A stretch of DNA of 64,000 nucleotides, from positions 1 to 64,000 of the forward strand of contig NZ_QLLC01000006.1 in assembly GCF_003350205.1 (NCBI RefSeq), written 5' to 3'. Positions 18,034 through 28,391 of the stretch are shown piece after piece. Position numbers and translations under genes: made by a program. The DNA comes from Brevundimonas bullata. GTDB taxonomy: Bacteria; Pseudomonadota; Alphaproteobacteria; Caulobacterales; Caulobacteraceae. Each line of letters begins with the position of its first letter. The first letter of the stretch is position 1. The notes under the pieces were generated by a model. It was not told the origin of the DNA, did not search any database, and saw only the letters and a program-made list of their open reading frames with translations.

Positions 18034-18981
18034 TTGAATATCCGTATGATGGCCCCTGCCCTGGCCGCGCTCATGGCCGCCTCCGTCCTGCCGACCGCGT
18101 CTGAAGCCCAGGCGCGTCGCAGCGGCGCCCAACGCACCCAGGACGCACAGATGGCGCAAATCCCGCGCTGCGCCCGCAGCCTGGGCACGGTTACGCTGGC
18201 TGACGGCCAGTCCGACTATTGGCGCGAGTTGCAGCTTTCGCCGCCGCAAAGCCTGCTGCGCGTGGTGATCCAGCGCTCGGGCTGCTTCACCCTGGTCGAC
18301 CGCGGCATGGGCATGAGCGTCGCCCAGCGCGAACGTGAACTGGCTTCCGGCGGCGACCTGCAACGCGGCTCCAACGTCGGCGGCGGCCAGGTGCGGGCGG
18401 CGGACTTTGTCCTGGTCGGCGAGATCGCCAGCCAGAACGCGAACTCGGGCGGCAGCGCCCTGGCCGGCCTGGCCGGCGCCGCCATCGGCGGACGCGCCGG
18501 CGCCATCGTCGGCGGTCTGCGCACACGCCGGATGGAGGCCAATACGGTCCTGTCCCTGACCAACGTCCGCACCTCGGAAACCGCCGCCGTGGCCGAGGGC
18601 TACGCTTCCAAGAGCGACATGAGCTGGGGTCTGGGCGCTGGCGGCTTCGGCGCGGGCGCTCTCGGCGGCGGCAGCTACGAGAACACCGAGATCGGCCGCA
18701 TCGTGTCGCAGGCCTTCATCCAGGCCTATACCGACATGGTCATGCAGATGGGCGGGCTGGAAGGCGGCTCGCCGGCTCAGGAAGCGCCGGTCCAGACCTA
18801 CACGGTCCAGCAGGCCGCCACCCTGCGCTCCAGGCCGAACGGCGGCTCGGTCGTGCGCGCCCTGCCCGCGGGCCTGCGCCTCTATCCGACCGGAAATCGC
18901 GACGGCGTCTGGTGGGAGGTGCTCGACGACAACGACAACCTCGGCTGGGTGCTGAACGAGCGTCTGGCTCCCGGTCGCTGA
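18034..18981 (+). CDS. Secreted CsgG-like protein with C-terminal SH3 domain (paralogue 2)
   Basis: 315 residues from TTG 18034, picked because AGGAG lies eight bases upstream; the frame also has ATG 18046. The signal peptide ends near SEAQ. It repeats the architecture of the upstream gene: CARSLGTVTLADGQS, SGCFTLVDRGMGMSVAQRER, ADFVLVGEIASQN, then a Gly-rich segment with glycine-zipper-like GAAIGGRAGAIVGG, and an SH3-like end (LRSRPNGGSVVRALPAG, WWEVLDDNDNLGWVL). The two genes are a tandem duplication that has diverged strongly. A strong terminator at 19008 closes the unit. No function is proven. Confidence 0.65.
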   Translation: MNIRMMAPALAALMAASVLPTASEAQARRSGAQRTQDAQMAQIPRCARSLGTVTLADGQSDYWRELQLSPPQSLLRVVIQRSGCFTLVDRGMGMSVAQRERELASGGDLQRGSNVGGGQVRAADFVLVGEIASQNANSGGSALAGLAGAAIGGRAGAIVGGLRTRRMEANTVLSLTNVRTSETAAVAEGYASKSDMSWGLGAGGFGAGALGGGSYENTEIGRIVSQAFIQAYTDMVMQMGGLEGGSPAQEAPVQTYTVQQAATLRSRPNGGSVVRALPAGLRLYPTGNRDGVWWEVLDDNDNLGWVLNERLAPGR

Positions 18982-19007
18982 TCCCGGCCGAACCGACCAA
19001 ATGGAAG

Positions 19008-19039
19008 AGCGCCCGCCGATCCCATCGGCGGGCGCTTTT
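19008..19039 (+). terminator. Intrinsic terminator after the CsgG-like pair
   Basis: 13-base perfect stem (19008-19020 with 19024-19036), three-base loop, then TTTT. Confidence 0.88.
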
Positions 19040-19057
19040 CTGTCGCCCTCTCACGAC

Positions 19058-19165
19058 CGCTCATCCCGGCGGACGCCGGGATCCAGTAAGAGCCACTGCA
19101 CACAGAGCCGAAATGACCTGGATGCAGCCAAAGGACTGGATCCCGGCGTCCGCCGGGATGAGCGG
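19058..19165. repeat. Palindromic intergenic repeat, family A copy 2
   Basis: Perfect 31-base inverted arms at 19058-19088 and 19135-19165, the same family as 10220-10339. It lies between the CsgG-like pair and thyA. Confidence 0.88.
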
Positions 19166-19246
19166 GGATAAGGAACCCGACTTTTCTGTGAGCAAGCGAA
19201 TCGGACGTCTGCCCAGCGACACGAATCAGAGGCATCCTCTCTTCCC

Positions 19247-20104
19247 ATGACCGCCGCTCTCGCCCTCGCCGATCTGGAAACCCGCAGCGGGGCGGCCCCG
19301 GCCGATCACCCCGAATGGCAGTATCTCAACCTGCTGCGCGACATCCTCGACAACGGCGTGCGCCGCGACGACCGTACCGGCACCGGCACGCTCGGCGTCT
19401 TCGGTCGGCAGATCCGGTTTGACCTGTCCAAGGGCTTTCCGCTTCTGACCACCAAGAAGCTGCACACGCGCTCGATCTTCATCGAGCTGCTGTGGTTCCT
19501 TCGCGGCGACACCAATATCGGCTGGCTCAAGGACAACGGCGTCGGCATCTGGGACGAATGGGCGGACGCAAATGGCGACCTCGGCCCCGTCTATGGCAAG
19601 CAGTGGCGCTCCTGGGCCTCGCCGAACGGCCAGAGCATCGACCAGATTCAGAAGCTGATCCACGGTCTCAAGACCAACCCCAACAGCCGCCGCCACATCG
19701 TCAGCGCCTGGAACCCGGCTGACGTGGACGACATGGCCCTGCCGCCCTGCCACTGCCTGTTTCAATTCTTCGTCGCGGACGGAAAGCTGAGCTGCCAACT
19801 GTATCAGCGCAGCGCCGACGTCTTCCTCGGCGTGCCGTTCAACATCGCCTCCTACGCCCTGCTGACCCTGATGCTGGCCCAGGTGCTGGGGCTTGAGCCC
19901 GGCGACTTCGTCCACACCTTCGGCGACGCCCACCTGTACCTGAACCATCTGGAGCAGGCCGAGCTGCAACTGACCCGCCAGCCCCTGCCCCTGCCTACCC
20001 TGACCGTCGCGCCCAAATCCGACCTGTTCGCCTATGAGCTGTCGGACTTCGTGCTGAGCGACTACGCGCCCTGGCCGCATATCAAGGCCGCCGTCGCGGT
20101 CTGA
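19247..20104 (+). CDS. thyA: Thymidylate synthase
   Basis: Converts dUMP to dTMP with methylene-tetrahydrofolate. 285 residues, slightly longer than the 264 of Escherichia coli because of an N-terminal extension of some 20 residues. The catalytic cysteine is in [13 protein letters not shown] (C168). [27 protein letters not shown] and [12 protein letters not shown] are the other hallmark segments. dihydrofolate reductase, which recycles the dihydrofolate made here, lies two genes downstream on the same strand. Confidence 0.96.
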   Translation: MTAALALADLETRSGAAPADHPEWQYLNLLRDILDNGVRRDDRTGTGTLGVFGRQIRFDLSKGFPLLTTKKLHTRSIFIELLWFLRGDTNIGWLKDNGVGIWDEWADANGDLGPVYGKQWRSWASPNGQSIDQIQKLIHGLKTNPNSRRHIVSAWNPADVDDMALPPCHCLFQFFVADGKLSCQLYQRSADVFLGVPFNIASYALLTLMLAQVLGLEPGDFVHTFGDAHLYLNHLEQAELQLTRQPLPLPTLTVAPKSDLFAYELSDFVLSDYAPWPHIKAAVAV

Positions 20105-20109
20105 CCCCC

Positions 20110-20424
20110 ATGAAGATCGCTGACCTCAAGGCGGACGTCCTCCGCATCTCCGACATCTATGCGCGTGAGCATTCCATCGACCGTGACCGCGACTGGGCCT
20201 TGCTGAAGCTGCAGGAAGAACTGGGTGAACTGACCAAGGAGCACCTGAACCTTTCAGGTCGCGCCCGAGGCAAGCCCGACGCCGAGGCCCTGGCCGACGA
20301 AGCCGCCGATGTCCTGGGGATGCTGCTCATCTACTGCGAGCGCGCCGGGATCGACATTGAAACCGCCATGCAACGCAAATGGCTGAAGTGGCTTGAGCCT
20401 GAAGCGCTCAAGACCGAAGCGTAA
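20110..20424 (+). CDS. MazG-like nucleotide pyrophosphohydrolase
   Basis: 104-residue all-alpha protein of the MazG/dUTPase-like superfamily. The metal-binding signature is LKLQEELGELTKEHLNL (EExxE type, about 36-52) with a second acidic helix ADEAADVLGML at about 66-76. Five bases after thyA, so in the same operon. Members hydrolyse non-canonical or surplus NTPs; a role in dNTP pool cleaning beside thyA is plausible but the substrate is unknown. Confidence 0.85.
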   Translation: MKIADLKADVLRISDIYAREHSIDRDRDWALLKLQEELGELTKEHLNLSGRARGKPDAEALADEAADVLGMLLIYCERAGIDIETAMQRKWLKWLEPEALKTEA

Positions 20425-20515
20425 ACTCCCGTAACGCCGTCTGGCGAGCGCCAGAGACTCGGCGCACCCTCCCCTGATCCGCGTTGATGCGGGGGCATGA
20501 AACGGGAGGGTTGTC

Positions 20516-21187
20516 ATGTTGAAGAAGTTTGCGGCCGAACTGGTCGGGACGATGGTGCTGGTGCTGTTCGGGTGCGGGGCCGCTGTGCTGGGCGGGTTCG
20601 ACCATGTGGGGCAGTTGGGCATCGCCCTGGCCTTTGGCTTCGCCATTATCGCCATGGCCTATGGCATTGGGCCGGTGTCGGGCTGTCACGTCAATCCGGC
20701 GGTCAGCCTGGGCGTCTTCGTCGCCGGACGGATGAGCGCCAAGGACATGCTGATCTACTGGATCGCCCAGTTCATCGGCGCCGTCATCGGCGCGGCCATC
20801 CTCGGCCTGATCGCCAAGACCGGCTTCGCCAGCCTGGGGCAGAACGGCTTCGACGCCGGGTCGCCGGGCGGATACGGTCTGCACGCCGCCCTGATCTTCG
20901 AGGTCGTGGCGACCGCCATCTTCATCATCACCATCCTGGGCGTGACCGGGGCCAAGGGCCACGGCGCCTTCGCCGGCGTCGCCATCGGCATCACCCTGGC
21001 CGTCATCCACATCGTCGGCATTCAGGTGACCGGCGTGTCGGTCAATCCGGCCCGCAGCTTCGGTCCGGCCCTGCTGGTCGGCGGCCAGGCCCTGAGCCAG
21101 GTCTGGGTCTTCTTCGTCGCCCCGGCTGTCGGCGCTGTGATCGGCGCGCTCTTCTTCCGCTTGAAACTGTTGGAGCCTGAGGCCTAA
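20516..21187 (+). CDS. aqpZ: Aquaporin Z
   Basis: Water channel of the MIP family, 223 residues, six membrane helices and two re-entrant loops with the NPA boxes in HVNPAVS (about 59-65) and SVNPARS (about 177-183). The arginine after the second NPA and the histidine in VIHIVGIQ fit the narrow water-selective filter of AqpZ, not a glycerol channel. GGGAGG lies a few bases before ATG. Inserted between the thyA-mazG pair and folA. Confidence 0.94.
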   Translation: MLKKFAAELVGTMVLVLFGCGAAVLGGFDHVGQLGIALAFGFAIIAMAYGIGPVSGCHVNPAVSLGVFVAGRMSAKDMLIYWIAQFIGAVIGAAILGLIAKTGFASLGQNGFDAGSPGGYGLHAALIFEVVATAIFIITILGVTGAKGHGAFAGVAIGITLAVIHIVGIQVTGVSVNPARSFGPALLVGGQALSQVWVFFVAPAVGAVIGALFFRLKLLEPEA

Positions 21188-21196
21188 GTCCGATTA

Positions 21197-21224
21197 GGGG
21201 GCGGTGTTCATCCGCCCCCGTCTT
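21197..21224 (+). terminator. Possible terminator between aqpZ and folA
   Basis: Stem GGGGGCGG/CCGCCCCC (21197-21204 with 21212-21219), seven-base loop, then GTCTTT. The T-run is short, so read-through into folA is likely. Confidence 0.5.
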
Positions 21225-21238
21225 TCGGAGCCTGCCCA

Positions 21239-21766
<528 letters not shown>

Positions 21767-21781
21767 ACCGGAGACCCGACC

Positions 21782-22102
21782 ATGATCGTCGCCACCACCA
21801 ATGACCTGACCGGCCATCGCATCGTCCGCCATATCGGCATGGTGCGCGGCGTCACCGTGCGCTCGCGCAACGTCATTTCTGACGCCATCGGCGGGGTGCA
21901 GTCGATGATCGGCGGGCGCGTCGGCGCCTATGTGAAGCTGGCCGAGGCCGCGCGTCAGGAAGCCTATGACGAACTGGTCGCCCATGCGCGCGACATGGGC
22001 GCCAACGCCATCCTGGCCATGCGCTATGACGCAAATGAGATCATGCCGGGCGTGACCGAGGTCCTGGCCTATGGCACCGCCGTGGTGGTCGAACCGGCCT
22101 GA
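21782..22102 (+). CDS. YbjQ/UPF0145-family protein
   Basis: 106 residues, a complete YbjQ-type domain: MIVATTNDLTGHRIVRHIG, VRSRNVISDAIGGVQS, then ARDMGANAILAMRYDANEI and a hydrophobic YGTAVVVEP end. The family forms a pentameric ring; the function is not established, although annotation often says heavy-metal binding. Fifteen bases after folA, so probably in the same transcript. Convergent with metQ with only four bases between. Confidence 0.9.
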   Translation: MIVATTNDLTGHRIVRHIGMVRGVTVRSRNVISDAIGGVQSMIGGRVGAYVKLAEAARQEAYDELVAHARDMGANAILAMRYDANEIMPGVTEVLAYGTAVVVEPA

Positions 22103-22106
22103 CGGA

Positions 22107-22910
22107 TCAGGCGGCGGGAATGACTGCGCCGTCGTACTTCTTGGCGATGAAGTCCTTGACCGCCTGGCTGCGCAGGGCGTTGGCCAGGGCCTGAACGCGC
22201 GGGTCGTTCTGGTTGTCCGGGCGCGCCACCAGATAGTTGACGTAGGGGCTGTCGGCGCCTTCCAGCGACAGGGCGTCCGTCTTCGGCTTCAACCCGGCGT
22301 CCAGCGCATAGTTGGTGTTGATCACCGCCGCATCGACCTGAGGCAGGATGCGCGGGATGGTGGCGGCCTCGACCTCCTGGAACTTCAGTCCCTTGGGGTT
22401 GGTCGCGATGTCGCGCACCGTCTGCAGCGGGTTGGTCGGATCACGCAGGGTGATCAGGCCCGCGCCTTGCAGCAGCAGCAGCGAGCGCCCGGTATTGGAC
22501 GCATCGTTCGGCAGCACCACCTGCGCCCCATTCGGGATCGCCGCCAGCGTCGTGTGCTTCTTCGAATAGATGCCCAGCGGCTCGACGTGGACGCCTGCGA
22601 CCGTCAAGAGGTCGGCGCCACGCGCAATATTGAATTCGTCCAGATAGGGCTTGGTCTGAAAATAGTTCACATCCAGCCGTTTTTCAGCCAGTTGCACGTT
22701 TGGCTGAACGTAGTCGTTGAAGACCTTGATCTCGATCGGCACGCCCTCGGCGGCCAGGATCGGCTTCACCACCTCCAGGATTTCGGCGTGCGGCACAGCA
22801 GTCGCGCCGACCAGGAGCGGGGCGGCGCCCGCCTTCTTTTCCGCCCCCTGCCCGCACGCGGCGAGCATCAGAACGGCGGTGGCGGACAGCAGAAGCGAAC
22901 GGCGGATCAT
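22107..22910 (-). CDS. metQ: D/L-methionine-binding lipoprotein MetQ
   Basis: Substrate-binding lipoprotein of the MetNIQ importer. 267 residues; a signal peptide with lipobox MLAACG (lipidated C19) is followed by the NlpA-type domain with VGATAVPHAEILEVVKPIL, FNDYVQPNVQLAEKRLDVNY and FQTKPYLDEFN. Last gene of the minus-strand run that starts with iscR. Confidence 0.94.
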   Translation of the reverse strand: MIRRSLLLSATAVLMLAACGQGAEKKAGAAPLLVGATAVPHAEILEVVKPILAAEGVPIEIKVFNDYVQPNVQLAEKRLDVNYFQTKPYLDEFNIARGADLLTVAGVHVEPLGIYSKKHTTLAAIPNGAQVVLPNDASNTGRSLLLLQGAGLITLRDPTNPLQTVRDIATNPKGLKFQEVEAATIPRILPQVDAAVINTNYALDAGLKPKTDALSLEGADSPYVNYLVARPDNQNDPRVQALANALRSQAVKDFIAKKYDGAVIPAA

Positions 22911-22924
22911 GGCGTCTCTCTAAC

Positions 22925-23581
22925 TCAACGGTGCGAGACCTTAGCGACCAGACGGTCGCCGATCATCTGCAGAATTTGTACGAGAACCAGCAGCAGAACT
23001 ACGGTCACGACCATGACGTCGGTCTGGAAGCGCTGATAGCCGAAGCGCACGGCCAGGTCGCCCAGACCGCCCGCGCCGACCACGCCCGCCATGGCGGTGT
23101 AGCTGACCAGGGCGATGGCCGTGACCGTGGCCCCGGCGATGATGCCCGGCATGGCCTCGGGCAGCAGGGCCCTCGTCACGATCTGGAAGGTCGAGCCGCC
23201 CATGGCCTGGGTCGCCTCGACCACGCCCTTGTCCACTTCGCGCAGGGCCGTCTCGACCAGTCGCGCATAGAAGGGCGCGGCCCCCACGACCAGCGGCGGA
23301 ATGGCCCCGGCTACCCCCAGCGAGGTGCCGACCAGCAGCACCGTCACCGGCAGCATGACGATCAGCAGGATGATGAAGGGCACCGAACGCAGCACGTTGA
23401 CGATCAGCGACAGCATGGCGTTCAGCACCGGATTGGCCGCCAGCCGTCCCTTGCCCGACAGATAGAGCAGCACGCCCAGCGGTATGCCGAGGATCACGGT
23501 CAGCACCAATGATCCGCCCAGCATCAGCAGGGTGTCCACGGTCGCGCGGCCGATCTCGGCCCAATCTACGTTATCGAACAT
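22925..23581 (-). CDS. metI: Methionine ABC transporter permease MetI
   Basis: 218-residue inner-membrane permease with five or so helices and the BPD_transp_1 EAA loop (EATQAMGGSTFQIVTRALLPEA, split here as about residues 138-159). It begins TVDTLLMLGGSLVLTVILGIP, typical of MetI. The ATG overlaps the metN stop by one base (TGATG). Confidence 0.94.
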   Translation of the reverse strand: MFDNVDWAEIGRATVDTLLMLGGSLVLTVILGIPLGVLLYLSGKGRLAANPVLNAMLSLIVNVLRSVPFIILLIVMLPVTVLLVGTSLGVAGAIPPLVVGAAPFYARLVETALREVDKGVVEATQAMGGSTFQIVTRALLPEAMPGIIAGATVTAIALVSYTAMAGVVGAGGLGDLAVRFGYQRFQTDVMVVTVVLLLVLVQILQMIGDRLVAKVSHR

Positions 23582-24570
23582 CAGGCTGCCTCCACCGTCA
23601 CGCCGCGCGCAGTCAGTTGCGCCACGGCCGCTTCGGCGTCGCCGCCGGTGAAGGCCACGACCAGCTGGCCATAGGGCTCGCCCCGGATGCGGCTGATGCG
23701 ACCCGACAGGATCGAATAGTCCACGCCCACCGTCCGCGCGACGCGGCTCAGTTCCGGCTCATAGGTGGAGCCGCCGCGGAAGGTCAGTTTGGCCATGCGC
23801 GCGCCGGCGGGCACGATCGAGGCGTCGAACGCCTCTTCACCCTCGGCCAGCATGGCGCGGGTCACAGCGTGTTGCGGGTGCAGGAAAACGTCGGCCGTCG
23901 CGCCCTGCTCCACGATCCGGCCATCCTTCAGCACCGCCACGCGGTCGCAGACCCGGCGCACCACCTCCATCTGGTGGGTGATCAGGACGATGGTCAAACC
24001 CAGATCACGGTTCAGCCCGTCCAGCAGGGTCAGGATGTCCTCGGTCGTTTCCGGGTCCAGGGCGCTGGTCGCCTCGTCGCACAGCAGGACGCTGGGGCCG
24101 CAGGCCAGGGCGCGGGCGATGCCTACGCGCTGCTTCTGGCCGCCCGACAGCTGAGACGGATGCTTCTTCGCGTGCTCGGCCAGACCCAACTGGGCCAGCA
24201 GTTCCCCCGTCCGCGCCTTGACCTCGGCCTCGGGCCGTCCCTCCAGCCTCAGGGGAAAGGCGACATTGTCCTCGATGGTCTTGGCGTTCAGCAGGTTGAA
24301 GTGCTGGAAGATCATACCGATCCGACGCCGCGCGGCGCGCAGCTCGGCGGGATTCAGCGCCGTGATCTCCTGGTCGTCGACGAAGATCCGCCCCGCGTCG
24401 GGCGTTTCCAGCCGGTTGATGGCGCGGATCAGGGTCGACTTCCCGGCGCCCGAACGCCCGACCACCCCGAACACTTCGCCGCGCCCGATGGTCAGATCCA
24501 CGGCGTCCAGCGCCGTGCGCTCGCCCGCCGCGCTGCGATAGCGCCGGGTCACACCCTCCAGTCGGATCAT
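23581..24570 (-). CDS. metN: Methionine ABC transporter ATP-binding protein MetN
   Basis: 329 residues: ABC domain with GRSGAGKSTL (Walker A, about 38-47), LSGGQKQRVGIARAL (signature) and VLLCDEATSALDPET (Walker B), followed by the C-terminal NIL regulatory domain (about 255-329), which in MetN proteins binds methionine and inhibits transport. The start lies one base after the sufA stop, so metNIQ appears to ride on the suf transcript; no promoter or S-box can fit in between. Confidence 0.95.
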   Translation of the reverse strand: MIRLEGVTRRYRSAAGERTALDAVDLTIGRGEVFGVVGRSGAGKSTLIRAINRLETPDAGRIFVDDQEITALNPAELRAARRRIGMIFQHFNLLNAKTIEDNVAFPLRLEGRPEAEVKARTGELLAQLGLAEHAKKHPSQLSGGQKQRVGIARALACGPSVLLCDEATSALDPETTEDILTLLDGLNRDLGLTIVLITHQMEVVRRVCDRVAVLKDGRIVEQGATADVFLHPQHAVTRAMLAEGEEAFDASIVPAGARMAKLTFRGGSTYEPELSRVARTVGVDYSILSGRISRIRGEPYGQLVVAFTGGDAEAAVAQLTARGVTVEAA

Positions 24571-24571
24571 T

Positions 24572-24970
24572 CTAGTCGGCGTCCAGGGCGGCGGCGGGGA
24601 TGATGGTCACGCTCTCGCCGCAGCCGCAGGCGTCGGTCTCGTTCGGATTGCGGAAGACGAACTTGGACGCCAGCTTGGTCGTCTCGTAATCGATTTCTGA
24701 GCCGATCAGGAACAGCACGGCCTTGGGCTCGATTAGGATGGTGACGCCCTTGTCCTCGACCACCTCGTCCAGCGGCTCGATCTGTTCGGCATAGGCGAAG
24801 GTGTATTCCTGCCCGGCGCAGCCGCCGTTCTTCACGCCCACCCGCAAGCCGACATAGTCCTTTTCGGCATTGGCCATGATCTCGCGCACGCGCGCGGCGG
24901 CGGCGTCGGTCAGGGTCACGGCCTTGGGCCGGGGCCTGCGAGGTCGGGCGGCGGTCTGAAGCTCGGTCAT
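24572..24970 (-). CDS. sufA: A-type Fe-S carrier protein (SufA/HesB)
   Basis: 132 residues. Carries Fe-S clusters from the SufBCD scaffold to targets. The three cluster ligands are C51 in KNGGCAGQ and C115/C117 in DACGCGES. A basic N-terminal extension of about 18 residues (ARPRRPRPKAV) is longer than in Escherichia coli. Follows sufT after ten bases and ends one base before metN. Confidence 0.93.
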   Translation of the reverse strand: MTELQTAARPRRPRPKAVTLTDAAAARVREIMANAEKDYVGLRVGVKNGGCAGQEYTFAYAEQIEPLDEVVEDKGVTILIEPKAVLFLIGSEIDYETTKLASKFVFRNPNETDACGCGESVTIIPAAALDAD

Positions 24971-24980
24971 CGACGCATCC

Positions 24981-25385
24981 CTAGAACATGTTCAGGGCCA
25001 GCTTGGCCTCGTCGCTCATCTTGGAGGAGTCCCACGGCGGGTCGAACACCAGGTTGGCCCGCGCGGACTTCACCCCCTCGACCTTCTTCACCGCATCCTC
25101 GACCCAGCCCGGCATTTCGCCGGCCACGGGACAGCCCGGCGCCGTCAGCGTCATCTCGATCAGGACGTCGCGGTCGTCGGAGACATCGACCTTGTAGATC
25201 AGGCCTAACTCATAGATGTCGACCGGGATTTCCGGGTCGTACACCGTCTTCAGCGCCTCGATCAGGTCGTCGGTCAGCTTGTCCAGCTCAGCCTGTGACA
25301 AGGCGCTCTTCTGCGGCTCGTCCCAGGTCGCGGCGAAGGCGTCGCTGTCGCTGATGGCGTTGTCGGTCTTGGCGTCCATACTCAT
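24981..25385 (-). CDS. sufT: SUF-associated MIP18/DUF59 protein SufT
   Basis: About 134 residues from ATG 25385; GTG 25388 and ATG 25379 are equally in frame. The MIP18-family (DUF59) core is clear: LIEALKTVYDPEIPVDIYEL, MTLTAPGCPVAGEMPG and the basic end KSARANLVFDPPW. In several bacteria SufT helps mature Fe-S enzymes such as aconitase. Its start overlaps the sufS stop by one base. Confidence 0.9.
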   Translation of the reverse strand: MSMDAKTDNAISDSDAFAATWDEPQKSALSQAELDKLTDDLIEALKTVYDPEIPVDIYELGLIYKVDVSDDRDVLIEMTLTAPGCPVAGEMPGWVEDAVKKVEGVKSARANLVFDPPWDSSKMSDEAKLALNMF

Positions 25386-26638
25386 CACACGAAGAAGTTC
25401 CGCGCCTTGATCAGCGCATCCACGAAGGCGTCTGTATCCTCCACGGTGTTATATAGGGCGAAGGAGGCGCGCGTGCTCGAGGTCACGCCCAGTCTTTTCG
25501 CCAGGGGTTCGGCGCAGTGCAGACCGGCCCGCACGGCCACGCCGTAACGGTCCATGATCTGGGCCACGTCATGGGCGTGGGCGCCCTCGACGGCGAAGGT
25601 CAGCAGCGCCCCCTTGCCCTCGGCCTCGCCCAGGACCCGCAGCCAGCCGGCGTCGGCCAGCCGCGCCCGCGCGTGGTCATAGAGCGCCATCTCGTGCGCG
25701 GCGACGGCTTGCTGGTTAAAGCCCGACAGCCATTCCAGCGCCGCGCCCAGACCAATAGCCTCCAGGATCGGCGGCGTGCCGGCTTCGAACCGATGCGGCG
25801 GCGGCGCGTAGGTCACGCGCTCCTTCTCGACCGTCTCGATCATCTCGCCCCCGCCCTGATAGGGCGGCAGGCTCTCCAGAGCCTCGGTCGTGCCGTACAG
25901 GACGCCGATCCCGGTCGGCCCGAACAGCTTGTGGCCGGTGACGACGTACCAGTCGCAGCCGACCGCCTGAACGTCTGGCGTCGCGTGAACCGCGCCCTGG
26001 CAGCCGTCGACCAGCACCCGCGCCCCGGCCGCATGGGCCAGACGGGTGATCTCGGCGATCGGGTTGATGGTGCCCAGCACATTCGACATGTGGGTGACGG
26101 CGACGATCTTGGTCCTAGGCCCCAGCAGTTCGGCGAAGGCTTCCATGTCCAGCGAGCCGTCGTCCTTGATCGGCGCCCATTTCAGCACCGCGCCCTTGCG
26201 CTCGCGCAGCAGGTGCCAGGGAACGATGTTGGAGTGGTGCTCCATCTCAGTGACGATGATCTCGTCGCCCGGCTCGATGCTCAGGCCGATGCCGTTGGCG
26301 ACCAGATTGATCGCCTCGGTCCCGCCCTTGGTCCAGACGATGTTCTCGCCCGATGGCGCGTTCAGGAAGCGGGCGACGATCTCGCGCGCCGCCTCGAACG
26401 CCTCGGTCGCCTCGTTCGACAGGGTGTGCAGACCCCGGTGGACGTTGGCGTAGCTGCCCTCCATCGACGCGACCATGGCGTCGATCACCGCACGCGGTTT
26501 CTGCGCCGAGGCGGCGTTGTCCAGATAGACCAGCGGCTTGCCGTTCACCTGTCGCGACAGGATCGGGAACTGCGCCCGCGTGGCGTAGGGATCAAAGGGT
26601 CTCACAGACACGCCTTTCAGAGTCTGGCCGTCAGCCAT
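25385..26638 (-). CDS. sufS: Group II cysteine desulfurase SufS
   Basis: PLP enzyme that takes sulfur from cysteine for Fe-S assembly. 417 residues. YLDNAASAQKPRAVID near the start, the PLP lysine in VVTGHKLFGPTGIG and the persulfide cysteine in VRAGLHCAEPLAKRLG (RxGHHCA type) mark it as SufS. The ATG overlaps the end of sufD by 22 bases. No sufE is seen in the window. A second, different desulfurase lies upstream at 30334. Confidence 0.95.
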   Translation of the reverse strand: MADGQTLKGVSVRPFDPYATRAQFPILSRQVNGKPLVYLDNAASAQKPRAVIDAMVASMEGSYANVHRGLHTLSNEATEAFEAAREIVARFLNAPSGENIVWTKGGTEAINLVANGIGLSIEPGDEIIVTEMEHHSNIVPWHLLRERKGAVLKWAPIKDDGSLDMEAFAELLGPRTKIVAVTHMSNVLGTINPIAEITRLAHAAGARVLVDGCQGAVHATPDVQAVGCDWYVVTGHKLFGPTGIGVLYGTTEALESLPPYQGGGEMIETVEKERVTYAPPPHRFEAGTPPILEAIGLGAALEWLSGFNQQAVAAHEMALYDHARARLADAGWLRVLGEAEGKGALLTFAVEGAHAHDVAQIMDRYGVAVRAGLHCAEPLAKRLGVTSSTRASFALYNTVEDTDAFVDALIKARNFFV

Positions 26639-27635
26639 GCGCGCACAACCTCCTTCGCCGCCTCATCCTCGATGCGGTCGATGACCTCGAACAGGAAGGC
26701 CTGGACCAGCAGGGCGCGGGCCTCATCGGCCGGAATGCCGCGCTGCTGGATGTAGAAGAGCGCGCTCTCGTCCAGCGTCCCGACCGTATTGCCGTGGGCG
26801 CACTGCACGTCGTCGGCATAGATGATCAGCTCGGGCTTAGCGTCGATCTCGCCGCGCTCGGACGTGATCAGGGCGTTGTGGGCCATGCGGGCGTCGGTGC
26901 CGTCAGCCCCCCGCTCGACGATGATCTTGCCCTGAAACACGCCGCGCGCCGTGTCGTGAACGACGCCCTTGGTCAGTTGGCTGGTCGTGCCGTCGGCGGC
27001 GCGGTGATCGACCACGGTCGTCAGGTCCGCATGGCGCGACCCCTTCAACAGATAGAGACCGTCCAGACGGGCGTCTGCGCCCTCGGCTCCGTGGCTCAGC
27101 TGCGTCTCGATGCGTTGCAGCTTGGCGCCGGTCGTGACCACGGTCTGACGATAGCGCCCGCCGGCCTCCAGCCGCACCTCGGCGTTGACCACCGAGATAG
27201 CGTCCTCGGGCTCATCGATCAGGACGATACGCGTGACCTCGGCGTCGCGGGCCACGTCGATCTCGACCTTGTTGTGAGCGACATAGGCCGAGCCCTTGCC
27301 CTCGTGCGTTTCCAGCAGCAGCAGGCGCGAGCCTGGGCGAGCGACGATGCGGGCCGCCGCCGTGTGGCCGGTTCCGATCGCATCCGACAAGAAACGCAGG
27401 CGCAGGGTCTGGACGCCTGATGCGATGAAGTCCGTGACGCCGACCGGACGCCCGTTGGCGAAGACGATCGCCTCTCCGCCCAGGTCGTAAAATGGCCCCG
27501 GCGCCCCGACCAGCGCCGTGCCGGAGGGCTCAGGCGCTTCACGAAGCCAGCGCTTCAGGTCGCTGTATTTCCACGCCTCCGTGCGCCGCGACGGAAAGGT
27601 CTCGGCGTTGGTAAGGTCGATTTGCGGCGCCGCGC

Positions 27636-27639
<4 letters not shown>
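26617..27639 (-). CDS. sufD: Fe-S assembly scaffold protein SufD
   Basis: 340 residues; partner of SufB and SufC in the SufBC2D scaffold. The N-terminus begins FPSRRTEAWKYSDLKRWL and the beta-helix core holds HNALITSERGEIDAKPEL and YADDVQCAHGNTVGTLDE, the SufD signature, ending in the helix-rich RIEDEAAKEVVRAWLTARL. Start ATG overlaps the sufC stop by four bases. Confidence 0.94.

Positions 27640-28390
<751 letters not shown>

Positions 28391-28391
<1 letters not shown>

Noticed and set aside
22910-24571. S-adenosylmethionine riboswitch expected before metNIQ
   Set aside because: Only one base separates sufA from metN, and no aptamer-like sequence is seen there.
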